Shown here piece by piece: positions 16,079 through 24,494 of a stretch of 64,000 nt of DNA; within the stretch, counting starts at the first letter, position 1, and each line of letters starts with the position of its first letter. Below the pieces are notes generated by a model. That model did not search any database. It was not told the DNA's origin and saw nothing but the letters and a program-made list of their open reading frames with translations. A program made the position numbers and the translations under genes. The stretch covers positions 1 through 64,000 of the forward strand of contig CAIMFY010000009.1 of the NCBI GenBank assembly GCA_903840415.1, read 5' to 3'. This stretch comes from an uncultured Opitutia bacterium (GTDB lineage Bacteria; Verrucomicrobiota; Verrucomicrobiia; Opitutales; Opitutaceae).

Positions 16079-17067
16079 GAATACTAATCACTGGCGGGGC
16101 TGGCTTCATCGGCCTCAATCTTGCACGAGATTTTGGCGCGCGCGGACATTCGGTGACCTTGCTCGACAGTTTTGCCCGGGGCGAGCACGATCTCGAAGTG
16201 AAGGCGTTCCTCGCCAGCGGCGATCACTGCTTGCTCGAGGTGGATCTGCTGGCGCCGCAGGCGCTCTCCGGATTGCCGGTGAATTTCGACATCATCTGCC
16301 ATCTGGCCGCCATCGTCGGGGTGGCGAAGGTCCGCCACGATCCGATGGCTGTCCTGCGGGATAACATTGCCATGAACCTTGAGGTCTTGCGCTTCGCCCG
16401 GTTGCAGACTAGCCTCCAGCGGCTAGTGTTCGCTTCTACCAGCGAGGTCTACGCGGGCACTCTGGAAAAGTTCTCTATGGATTTCCCGACACCTGAATCC
16501 ACGTCGCTGGCCTTGCCATGCTTGTCAGCATCGCGCACCTCATACATGCTTTCCAAGATCTATGGCGAAGCTTTGTCGCATCATTGCGGGGTGCCTTTCA
16601 CCATCGTCCGCCCGCACAACATCTACGGGCCGCGGATGGGCATGAGTCATGTGGTGCCGCAGGTCATGCAGCGTATCTGGCAGTGCCCTCCTGGCGACGC
16701 GATCGTCGTGTATTCGCCGGAGCATTTGCGCACGTTCTGTTACGTGGAGGATGCCGTCCGCCTGATCGCCGCCGCGGCCGAATCTCCGGGCTGTGCGGGT
16801 GCCACGCTCAACATCGGCAACACAAGCCCGGAGATCAGTATGAGGGAACTCACGCGTCTGATCGCCGGCGTGATGGGTCGGACTATTGACCTCACCGATG
16901 GTCCGGTTACGCCCGGTTCGCCCAGCCGGCGGCAACCCAGTATTGAGGCGGTGTGCCGTCTGACCGGGCAGACGCCGCGGGTCTCTCTGGCGGATGGCCT
17001 GCAGTACACATACAGTTGGTATCGCGAGCATAAATTCACGGTCCACAATCTCCCGACCAAGTCATGA
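16075..17067 (+). CDS. NAD-dependent epimerase/dehydratase
   Basis: This 330-residue extended SDR has G7-x2-G10-x2-G13 (GGAGFIG), a STSEVYAG strand and the catalytic Tyr157-x3-Lys161 in SYMLSKIYGE, followed by VRPHNIYGPRMG. It lacks the sequence features I associate with LegB 4,6-dehydratase, so it is called only as an epimerase or dehydratase. It overlaps by ATGA with both the dehydrogenase before it and the aminotransferase after it. That indicates translational coupling and a shared pathway, possibly building an amino-uronic sugar or modifying the nonulosonate precursor. Confidence 0.75.
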   Translation: MRILITGGAGFIGLNLARDFGARGHSVTLLDSFARGEHDLEVKAFLASGDHCLLEVDLLAPQALSGLPVNFDIICHLAAIVGVAKVRHDPMAVLRDNIAMNLEVLRFARLQTSLQRLVFASTSEVYAGTLEKFSMDFPTPESTSLALPCLSASRTSYMLSKIYGEALSHHCGVPFTIVRPHNIYGPRMGMSHVVPQVMQRIWQCPPGDAIVVYSPEHLRTFCYVEDAVRLIAAAAESPGCAGATLNIGNTSPEISMRELTRLIAGVMGRTIDLTDGPVTPGSPSRRQPSIEAVCRLTGQTPRVSLADGLQYTYSWYREHKFTVHNLPTKS

Positions 17068-18215
17068 TACCGATCGCGATACCCAATCTTTGCGGCAACG
17101 AGGGCCGATATCTGCAGGAATGCGTCACAACCGGATTTGTCTCCTCCGTGGGTCCGTTTGTGGGCCGCTTCGAGAAAATGGTAGCAGTCTCTGCCGGAAC
17201 GCCCGATGCGGTTGCGACTTCCGCGGGAACGACCGGATTGCATCTCGCCTTGATCTGCGCCGGGGTGTTGCCCGGCGATCTTGTTATCACGACGGCCTTT
17301 TCGTTCATCGCCACGGCGAATGCCATTGCGCATTGCGGCGCCTCTCCTTGGTTTTTTGACATCAACGGAAGTGATTGGTGTCTGGATGCCGGGTTGTTGA
17401 CCAAGACCCTGCGAGACGAAACCGTTACCACTGCGAAAGGATTGCGACACAAGGCGACCGGGCGTCGGGTGGCCGCCTTGATGCCCGTTTATACCAATGG
17501 CTATATCCCCAGAGGATTTCGCTCAATCGCCGATGAGTTTCAGCTGCCGCTCGTAGCGGATGCGGCGCCCGCCATTGGCTCCATGTGGGAGGATAAGGGC
17601 GTGGGCGCCTTTGCCGATTTGACCGTGTTTTCATTTAACGGAAATAAGACAGTGACCACAGGTGGCGGCGGGGCCGTGGTCAGCAACGACCCGGTCCTGC
17701 TTGCCCGAGCCAGACACCTTTCTAGCACAGCCCGGGTCGGCGCTGATTACGATCACGATGCAGTCGGCTACAATTACCGGATGACCAATATTGAGGCAGC
17801 CATTGGGTGTGCACAGTTGGAGAATCTTTCCCGTTTCATTGCAGCCAAGCGCCACATCCGGGAGGCCTATAACAAAGTACTTGTCCACCATCCCGGAGTC
17901 ACGCTTTTTCCCGATGCTCCGGATAAGGGGAACGCCTGCTGGTTTTCAGGATTTGTGCTGCCCGAAGACGGACGCATTCCCTTCGAACCGTTTGCCCGAA
18001 AGCTCAACGCTGAAGGAGTGCAATGCCGCGCTTTTTGGAAACCCTTGCATATGCAACGACCATTTGTCGAGTGCCTCAAGACGCAAATGATTGTCTGCGA
18101 ATCGCTCTGGCGGCGTATAGTGGTACTGCCGTCATCATCGCATTTGGGAGAGGAAGAACAAATGTTTGTAATTCGAACGGTTAAGTGTGCGCTGGAATAT
18201 AGCTTGGTGGATTAG
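17064..18215 (+). CDS. DegT/DnrJ/EryC1 aminotransferase, LegC-like
   Basis: This PLP-dependent sugar aminotransferase transfers an amino group, usually from glutamate, to a 4-keto sugar nucleotide. The PLP lysine is Lys195 in FSFNGNKTVTTGGGG, and the cofactor-phosphate region SAGTTGLHLAL is present. The N-terminus IPIAIPNLCGNE...TGFVSSVGPFVGRFE closely follows the pattern I recall for the LegC family, which makes UDP/GDP-4-amino-4,6-dideoxy-GlcNAc for legionaminic acid. Length is 383 residues. It is the last gene of the tightly coupled run. No LegB-type dehydratase was recognised in the window to supply its usual keto substrate. Confidence 0.8.
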   Translation: MIPIAIPNLCGNEGRYLQECVTTGFVSSVGPFVGRFEKMVAVSAGTPDAVATSAGTTGLHLALICAGVLPGDLVITTAFSFIATANAIAHCGASPWFFDINGSDWCLDAGLLTKTLRDETVTTAKGLRHKATGRRVAALMPVYTNGYIPRGFRSIADEFQLPLVADAAPAIGSMWEDKGVGAFADLTVFSFNGNKTVTTGGGGAVVSNDPVLLARARHLSSTARVGADYDHDAVGYNYRMTNIEAAIGCAQLENLSRFIAAKRHIREAYNKVLVHHPGVTLFPDAPDKGNACWFSGFVLPEDGRIPFEPFARKLNAEGVQCRAFWKPLHMQRPFVECLKTQMIVCESLWRRIVVLPSSSHLGEEEQMFVIRTVKCALEYSLVD

Positions 18216-18335
18216 GCCGCTTGTCTGAAGTGGTTCCATTATTGAATTGGGGGGAGGATGCATCTTAGATGTCGTGGAAGGCTGCAATCCGCAGAACAGG
18301 TGCTCGGCTAAGAACAAAATTGGATTACATTACAG

Positions 18336-18365
18336 TTATTCGTAAGCCCAACGTTGGTCGAATAA
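18336..18365. promoter_or_regulatory. Nested inverted repeat upstream of GT2 gene
   Basis: TTATTCG (18336-18342) and CGAATAA (18359-18365) flank a perfect 10-bp palindrome CCAACGTTGG (18348-18357), in the AT-rich 210-bp gap before the glycosyltransferase at 18426. It could be an operator or a transcript hairpin. No T-run follows immediately. Confidence 0.35.
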
Positions 18366-18425
18366 TATTGAGATTCAAATACTTCAAATTCTAATTTCGC
18401 GTGTCGTTTACTCCCAACCTTTTTT

Positions 18426-19361
18426 ATGAACAGCAAACTTATTTCTGTTGTAGCAGGCTGCTTTAACGAAGAGGCAAATCTTCGGGAGTTCTATCAGAGG
18501 GTGGTTGCCGTGTTCACCCAATTGCCCGGTTATGATTTTGAGTTAATTGTAGCAGACAACGATTCGCAAGATCGCAGTAGAGAGATACTTCGTGAACTTG
18601 GCGGCGAAGATCGGCGTGTAAAAGCAATTTTCAATGCCCGCAATTTTGGCCCGGAACGGTCAGGTATGAACGCGATATTGCAGGCCTCGGGATTGGCCGT
18701 AGTATGCCTCGCGTCTGATTTGCAGAATCCCCCGGAGATGATCGCGAGATTTGTGCGCGAGTGGGAAAAAGGGCATAAGATTGTTGGAGCCGTTAAGACC
18801 AAAACAGAGGATAGCTGGGAGTTACGACTACTTCGCAAAATCTACTATGACGTGGTGGCGCGAATGTCATATGCTACACCATTAAAAAATTTTACTGGTT
18901 TTGGGTTATATGATCGGCAAGTGATCGAGCAATTTCGACGTTTGACTGACACTGATCCGTTTTTCCGAGGCGCCATTGCAGAGATGGGATATAAAATTCA
19001 CAGAGTCTACTTTGAGCAGCCGCCGCGAAAGGGCGGTCGAAGCAGTTATAATTTGCTCCGACTCATTGACCACGGCATCCTTGGATTGATCAGTCAGAGT
19101 AAGGTGCCGCTGCGGCTTGCTACATTGAGCGGTTTTGCGTGTTCTGTTATTTCCTTTCTAATTGGCTCGTGGTATCTACTATTAAAGATGATACACTGGA
19201 ATGAGTTTAATTTGGGTATGGCGCCGATCGCGGTCGGCTTGTTTATGCTTGCTTCGGTCCAACTATTTTTCGTCGGAGTATTGGGTGAGTACATCGGGGC
19301 AATCTTTACAAAGGTTTCCAGCCGGCCGCTCGTGATTGAAGAGGAACGAATAAATCTCTGA
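18426..19361 (+). CDS. GT2 glycosyltransferase with C-terminal membrane anchor (GtrB/DPM1-like)
   Basis: The N-terminal 230 residues are a GT-A domain (ISVVAGCFNEEANLREFY; DLQNPPEM carrying the metal-binding Asp). The segment RKGGRSSYN precedes two predicted membrane helices (about residues 235-260 and 268-292). This is the layout of bactoprenol-phosphate glucosyltransferases such as GtrB and of ArnC, which load a sugar onto undecaprenyl phosphate on the cytoplasmic face. Length is 311 residues, typical. Its codon use and AT content are noticeably different from the genes upstream, hinting at separate acquisition. Its neighbours are a flippase-like protein and a GT-C-like membrane protein, completing a Gtr-like trio. 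Confidence 0.85.
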   Translation: MNSKLISVVAGCFNEEANLREFYQRVVAVFTQLPGYDFELIVADNDSQDRSREILRELGGEDRRVKAIFNARNFGPERSGMNAILQASGLAVVCLASDLQNPPEMIARFVREWEKGHKIVGAVKTKTEDSWELRLLRKIYYDVVARMSYATPLKNFTGFGLYDRQVIEQFRRLTDTDPFFRGAIAEMGYKIHRVYFEQPPRKGGRSSYNLLRLIDHGILGLISQSKVPLRLATLSGFACSVISFLIGSWYLLLKMIHWNEFNLGMAPIAVGLFMLASVQLFFVGVLGEYIGAIFTKVSSRPLVIEEERINL

Positions 19362-19387
19362 AACTCAATTAGGGCGTTTTCAAACCC

Positions 19388-20371
19388 ATGTCCAACCGAG
19401 CAATCGCGGTAGCCCTTCAGGCGATTGTGTCCGTCAGTCTGATCGTATGGCTATTGATGAAATTTGACCTGACCCATACGCTCCAGGTCGTCCGGGCAGC
19501 ACAGGTCGGTTATGTGATGGTGGGGTTCACTTGCGCGCTGCTCTTGATAATGGTAATGGCGGAGCGGTTCTCCACCATACTGGACAAAGGAGGCATGGGA
19601 CTCTCGTGGCGACAGGTGCTGATGCTCTCGTGGGTTGGTCAGTTCTGGAATATATTCTTGCCGGGCAGCACGGGTGGCGACCTCTATCGGCTTGGCGCCC
19701 TTTGGTCCGCTTATCCTTCGCGCAAGGCGGATGCATTATGGGCGGTATTCTCCGACCGGTTGGTGGCTACTGTGGTCTTGGCGGTTATTGCGGGGATGGG
19801 ACTCTTTTTTGTGCCCCTCGGTGGCCTGCAGGAGATTCTGGCGGGGAGACATCTTGGCTCAGTGGTCCGATATATGGGTTGGGCGCTGCTATTGTTCGCA
19901 GCTATCACCGTAGCTGTGCCTGTGTCGCGCCGGTTGGCGCAGAACGTGATAGAGCGCCTGACACGGCAGGTCATGTGCGCCCGGGTCTTCTTGTGGCCGG
20001 ACAGAAAGCTTGCGCGGACCTGCGCTTGGAGCTTAATCGGCCACGGACTTAATTTGACCGTGTTTTTTTGCTATGCGAGGTGCGTTGGGTTGCCCATAAG
20101 CTTCTTTCAAGTATGCGTTTTCTTCCCATTGGTGATGTTGCTTCTAATCTTGCCGATTTCAATCAATGGGCATGGCGTAAGAGAAGTACTACTCGTTACG
20201 TTTCTGCACTCGTTCAGTATAGTTCCAGCCCAAGGGGGCGCACTGACCGAGACCGTGCTGGCTCTATCAATTGTAGGAATCTCGTCAGATCTGCTGTTGG
20301 GGCTGGCTGGAGGTATAATCTATATCGCCACTCAATGGAAGCGCGCGACGGCTGTCGGTGTGGGCGGCTAA
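19388..20371 (+). CDS. Flippase-like/lysylphosphatidylglycerol synthase TM domain protein (UPF0104)
   Basis: This 327-residue integral membrane protein has about eight hydrophobic segments and the family hallmark FLPGSTGGDLYRLGAL (about residues 95-110), with a later ISINGHGVREVLLV segment. Proteins of this family (YbhN, AglD, MprF N-terminal half) are linked to lipid or lipid-sugar flipping or binding. Positioned 26 nt after a GtrB-like enzyme, it may move the sugar-lipid across the membrane, taking the place that GtrA has in Gtr systems. That role is inference. Confidence 0.78.
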   Translation: MSNRAIAVALQAIVSVSLIVWLLMKFDLTHTLQVVRAAQVGYVMVGFTCALLLIMVMAERFSTILDKGGMGLSWRQVLMLSWVGQFWNIFLPGSTGGDLYRLGALWSAYPSRKADALWAVFSDRLVATVVLAVIAGMGLFFVPLGGLQEILAGRHLGSVVRYMGWALLLFAAITVAVPVSRRLAQNVIERLTRQVMCARVFLWPDRKLARTCAWSLIGHGLNLTVFFCYARCVGLPISFFQVCVFFPLVMLLLILPISINGHGVREVLLVTFLHSFSIVPAQGGALTETVLALSIVGISSDLLLGLAGGIIYIATQWKRATAVGVGG

Positions 20372-20398
20372 GGTTCGCTGATCGGTGACCATCTCCCC

Positions 20399-23041
20399 AT
20401 GACCTCACCCGAGAATCAACCGACTGACCGAACGGCGTTCTGGTGGATATTGATCGTCTGCGTCGTCGCGCATGGACTGCTACCATTGTCTACTGTGGTC
20501 ATCAGCGACGACTGGTTCACGTTACTTTCTTATAAGACGGCATCTTTCGCGGCGGCGTGGCGCGGGGCCGTGTTCTTGAGCATGCCGCTCACCGTGATCC
20601 AAACCGTGCCGTTCTTTTTGGTTGGCGACAATATGTTCCTGTTGCGCGGATTCAATTTCTTGGTGATCCTAGGCTTGGGTCAGATGCTCTTCCTGTTACT
20701 TTCACGACTGCGCCCGGCGGCTCGGCAAGACGCTGTCTGGATCTCGCTTTTCACGGTAGCATTTCCGGGTTATTTGGTTCACTTCATGGTGAGCTTCCTG
20801 TTTTACCCGCTCGGCCTGTTGCTCTTCGTTTCTGCCCTTTGGATAGTGTTGGTAGCCGAGGATGAGCCGCGCACTGATTACCGCCGGGTGCTTTTTGCCG
20901 CCGCGGCGTGCATGGTCTTCTATAGCTTTCATTTCGGGGCCCTATTGGTCTTTTATACCATCTTTATCGTTGCGCACGTGCAATATCGTCTGCGCCGGCT
21001 CAATCTCGGTCTGCTGGGCGAGTTCAAAGCGTACCTGACCGGGCGATATTTGTTTCTATTGCTTCCGTTTTGGTTCTGGGGATTACGGTTAGTCTTCGGC
21101 ATTATTATGACGACGTCGACTGAATACAACCAGCCGAGTCTGTCGTGGCCAAAAATTATGGCCGGATTGCTCGGATTTGTCGCAAGCTATCGAGCTATCT
21201 TCGCAGGCCTGTTCGCTTCCGCTTGGTTTTTTGCGTCGGTTGTTGTATTGCTTGCCATCGCTATGCTGCGGAGAAAGGACCCGGTTCCGATACGCGCGAG
21301 TTGGCGGGATCATTGTGCGGTGGCGATCGCACTGTTGGCCTTGTTTTGCGGAATCCTGCCCTTTGTGATGGTGGGCAAATCACCTTTGCTGGGCCCGATT
21401 GATCCGAAGAGTCTGAGTGCGTTTGATATGGCGAATCAGCAGGTTCTTGTGGTGATTGACGCTAGGATGCACCTCTTCCTCGGGCTGGCGGCGGGGATTA
21501 TACTGGTGTCGCTCGGTCGCATCGTCGCGGCCGCCGTGCATTGGCGTACCGGATTATACAACGCCTTGCTGGGAGCTGCCCTGACATCCTGCGTCATTAG
21601 TACAATAAATAACTATATCCACGTCGAGGGATCTGCGATTACAATGGCGGGAGTGCGGGAACGCCTGCGAGAGCATCCTGAGTTGAGGCAGGCCGGTGTA
21701 ATCGGGGTGGTGGATCGCATCGATAACATCAGCACGACTTGGGATTCTTGGGCCCTGTTTCTGGAAACTGTTTGGGGTGATCGTAAGCATAGTGGCGTGC
21801 CGGAAAAATGGTATGGCCGACAGGCAAACGCGCAATTATGCTACAACCCCGAGACTGTAATAAACAAGCTGCTGTATGGCGGTGCTTGGTATCAATTCCT
21901 AACTAAGCCGGATGCGTCGGCGACGCAGTCAACGGTTATTGTCTCGCACGGTCCCGGATACTATGCGTATGCCGATTGGAAGGCCGTTCTTTTGTACCAA
22001 TTCTACCGACTGCTAGAGCCGCAACGGTTGAGTGAATACGTTAAGGAATTTGCCTGCATTACGATTGTCCCGAAGATTGATCTGTCGCGCGGGATTGCGC
22101 AAGGTAGCATTGGGTCCGGCTGGCCGGAATTGGCGCGCGTGACCAACGAAGTTTCGGGTCCAGCCTATCTGCAGGTGAACGACGGAAAAATGGGCGATGG
22201 TGCCAATAGGGGAGCCGAGGTGTACAAGTGCTTGACGCGAACTGAGGGCGGGGGCCAGTATGTCCTACTGGACGTCGAGCAACCAAGCAATGTGCGGGAT
22301 TTGTCGCATATTGCAGTATCCGACTCGTCTGGGAAGTTACTTCCTACTCTAACTGTGCAACGCCGCGAAGGGATTGCCGTTCTCGGCCTGCTGGAAACTC
22401 AGACCATTGAGGTGCGGCTGAAATACTTTGATGGAATCGAGTGGCTCGAACCACATTGGCGAATTCACCGCGCCAGACAACAGCCATTGAATCAGGCCGG
22501 AGGTTTTTGCCTCCTCCCGCAGCCCTATTTGAACCCGCAAAGCGTCGATCCAGTGAGTTATTCGGGCGTGATGGATCTTGACGAGCAAGTTATGCCGGAA
22601 CTGCTTTGGGCCGATGGCCCGAAGGCGCATCGCTTGCTCGTTTCAAAGACCAACGGAGGGCTGTTTTTCAACCCCGAGAGGGTGGGGCAGACCATGTCGT
22701 CGGATTCAATCAATGTCCGGGCCGACCGGCAGACGTACGTTCGGATCGATTGGGGCGACGTTAAGGCCTTGCAGAATCCTGCGGTAATCCAGGCCATTGC
22801 CGCCAATGGTCATCGTTTACTCGATTTCGTCCCGCCATCGACGGGGGGGATTCGCATTTACGTAGTGCCACCCGAGAACGATACAGAGCGCGTTTGGCTG
22901 CGCGTCAGCAATCGCGAAGCAAGGCCTGCAATCCTTCCGCGGCGAATAACGATGATCGTAGCTGAAGGTGTCTCTGCGCTTACGGTGCCCATCGAGAATT
23001 TATTTGCTTTTACAAATCCAGTGGCGGCCATTGACCAATAA
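20399..23041 (+). CDS. Large membrane protein, GT-C-like (GtrII-like candidate)
   Basis: This 880-residue protein has roughly 400 N-terminal residues with about ten predicted membrane helices and a long C-terminal soluble region (about residues 410-880), probably periplasmic. An Asp37-Asp38-Trp motif (VVISDDWFTLL) sits just after the first helix. That is where GT-C fold glycosyltransferases, which use polyprenyl-phosphate sugars, carry their acidic catalytic pair. The helical half recalls the GtrII glucosyltransferase family, but I cannot confirm membership. The C-terminal half contains no motif I recognise. Next to a GtrB-like GT2 and a flippase-like protein, it would be the transferase that places the lipid-linked sugar on a surface polymer (inference). 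Confidence 0.6.
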   Translation: MTSPENQPTDRTAFWWILIVCVVAHGLLPLSTVVISDDWFTLLSYKTASFAAAWRGAVFLSMPLTVIQTVPFFLVGDNMFLLRGFNFLVILGLGQMLFLLLSRLRPAARQDAVWISLFTVAFPGYLVHFMVSFLFYPLGLLLFVSALWIVLVAEDEPRTDYRRVLFAAAACMVFYSFHFGALLVFYTIFIVAHVQYRLRRLNLGLLGEFKAYLTGRYLFLLLPFWFWGLRLVFGIIMTTSTEYNQPSLSWPKIMAGLLGFVASYRAIFAGLFASAWFFASVVVLLAIAMLRRKDPVPIRASWRDHCAVAIALLALFCGILPFVMVGKSPLLGPIDPKSLSAFDMANQQVLVVIDARMHLFLGLAAGIILVSLGRIVAAAVHWRTGLYNALLGAALTSCVISTINNYIHVEGSAITMAGVRERLREHPELRQAGVIGVVDRIDNISTTWDSWALFLETVWGDRKHSGVPEKWYGRQANAQLCYNPETVINKLLYGGAWYQFLTKPDASATQSTVIVSHGPGYYAYADWKAVLLYQFYRLLEPQRLSEYVKEFACITIVPKIDLSRGIAQGSIGSGWPELARVTNEVSGPAYLQVNDGKMGDGANRGAEVYKCLTRTEGGGQYVLLDVEQPSNVRDLSHIAVSDSSGKLLPTLTVQRREGIAVLGLLETQTIEVRLKYFDGIEWLEPHWRIHRARQQPLNQAGGFCLLPQPYLNPQSVDPVSYSGVMDLDEQVMPELLWADGPKAHRLLVSKTNGGLFFNPERVGQTMSSDSINVRADRQTYVRIDWGDVKALQNPAVIQAIAANGHRLLDFVPPSTGGIRIYVVPPENDTERVWLRVSNREARPAILPRRITMIVAEGVSALTVPIENLFAFTNPVAAIDQ

Positions 23042-23073
23042 CAGACGCCTGTGTAGTTTACCCAAGAACTCGA

Positions 23074-23997
23074 GTGATTAACATACTCCAAGCTATTTAT
23101 CGAATGCGGAAGATGCTGGTTCCAATTATCATCGTTGGAATCAGCATTGGTTTCCTGTTCATCATATGGCGGTTTAGCGACACGCCTTCCAAGTCTCTCG
23201 AGTCCATGCAGGTGGCCATGAACCACCAATATGACCGCTTCCAGGGTCGACTTGCGGCGTCCACCGATGAGGTAGTCCAATTTCAGCGGCGCACGCTACA
23301 AGCCGAACAACTCCGCCGGGCCCTCACCGAGCAATTCGAACGTTCTCAGCGTGAACTCGTCGAAACGCAGCGTGCGCTCCAGGGCGCCAACGTGACCCTG
23401 CTTGCCACGCAGGAAGCTCTGCGCTGGGTGCAGGAGGACTACGAGCGACTGAGCATCGCGAAGTCGGCCAAAGCTGTGGAGCCCTCAGCCGAACCTGAAC
23501 CTGTACCCGTGTCGGATGCGCGCGAAGAAGATACCGTATTTACGGAGAAACTTCAGGCGCTTGAAAAACTGCGTCAGGACAACCTTAAGATTGAGCAAGC
23601 GGGGGATAGATGTATGGAGTATTTTGAACGCCTGTGGTCGGATTACACGGCGACGGGTAGCGCTTTGATGCTTGCCCGCAGCCGACTGGCTAAGAATCGT
23701 GCAGGGCGACCCGAGTTGATCGGGGCTCCGGCGTCGACGGATCGCCAGCCAGAGTTGGGACACGCGGTGTCTGTCGGCGGGAAGGAGCAGGATATGGTGC
23801 CGCAGATTTCGCGGGCGCTGCTGCATTTCTGGATCGCGGAGCGGCTAAATGTGCGTTCCGCGGAGATGATCGCTCTCCAGCGCCGCGTTACAAAGATAAA
23901 CCAGGCGATCGAGGAGATTCAGCGCGACTTAATCGCCCGTCAGAAGACGGTGGCACAAGTGGAAGCGGAGGAATCGGAACGCGCCAATAAGCCATGA
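23074..23997 (+). CDS. Membrane-anchored coiled-coil protein
   Basis: This 307-residue protein has one N-terminal membrane helix (about residues 15-32: LVPIIIVGISIGFLFII) followed by a long heptad-rich region (about 45-130). After a Pro/Glu-rich linker comes a second helical region to the C-terminus. The start is uncertain: GTG 23074 or ATG 23104. I do not recognise a family. The layout resembles polymer length-control or scaffold proteins, which would suit its place in a glycan locus, but no Wzz motif is visible. It overlaps by ATGA with the following pseudopilin-like gene. Confidence 0.6.
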   Translation: MINILQAIYRMRKMLVPIIIVGISIGFLFIIWRFSDTPSKSLESMQVAMNHQYDRFQGRLAASTDEVVQFQRRTLQAEQLRRALTEQFERSQRELVETQRALQGANVTLLATQEALRWVQEDYERLSIAKSAKAVEPSAEPEPVPVSDAREEDTVFTEKLQALEKLRQDNLKIEQAGDRCMEYFERLWSDYTATGSALMLARSRLAKNRAGRPELIGAPASTDRQPELGHAVSVGGKEQDMVPQISRALLHFWIAERLNVRSAEMIALQRRVTKINQAIEEIQRDLIARQKTVAQVEAEESERANKP

Positions 23998-24494
23998 ATC
24001 CGGCAGGGCTTCCTGCACCCCGGCATCTCGATTCTGCGCGCACCGCAGAAAAGGCGCGCCAGGTCCGGAGCGCACTCGCGCTCGTCGTCCTTGTCGTCGT
24101 CCTGTTCGGCTTGCGGATTGCCGCACCGAAGTCGTTCGCGGAAATCCGCCTGGCGGACCTCCAGCGCATTCGGACATCACTGGAAGCCTATCGACGTGAC
24201 CATGGTGCCTATCCGGGCGCCATGTTCTCCTCCGCATGGGTCACCGGCCACCATCGGGCCGATTGGATTCCGGGACTGGTTCCGAAATACCTCTCGTCCC
24301 TGCCGGAGGACCCGCGGGGCACGCATGAATCCGCGCAACAATACCTCTAGAGTTCCGATGGCAAGGACTACAAAATCATCGCGCATGGCCCGGAGGATTT
24401 TGCCATCGTGACCTCGAGTCAGCCCGCGCTGACTGATCCGCGACGTCCAACATGGGCTTACGGTTACTGGACCCAGGCAGCACGCGAATGGTAG
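23994..24494 (+). pseudogene. Pseudopilin-like membrane protein interrupted by an in-frame TAG
   Basis: The frame encodes a single membrane helix (about residues 24-43) and a periplasmic domain like the GspG/type II pseudopilin C-terminal region (LQRIRTSLEAYRRDHGAYPG...LVPKYLSSLPEDPRG). It stops at TAG 24348-24350 after 118 residues. The same frame then continues with typical pseudopilin-like sequence (SSDGKDYKIIAHGPEDFA...PRRPTWAYGYWTQAAREW) to a second TAG at 24492-24494, which overlaps the ATG of the next gene at 24488. Intact, it would have 166 residues. A Tyr codon (TAC or TAT) changed to TAG is the simplest explanation. No prepilin-peptidase motif is visible at the N-terminus. Sequencing error is the alternative. 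Confidence 0.7.

Noticed and set aside
16075-17067. LegB-type 4,6-dehydratase for the nonulosonate pathway
   Set aside because: The SDR protein has the general epimerase motifs but not the N-terminal pattern I associate with LegB, so only a generic call is given.
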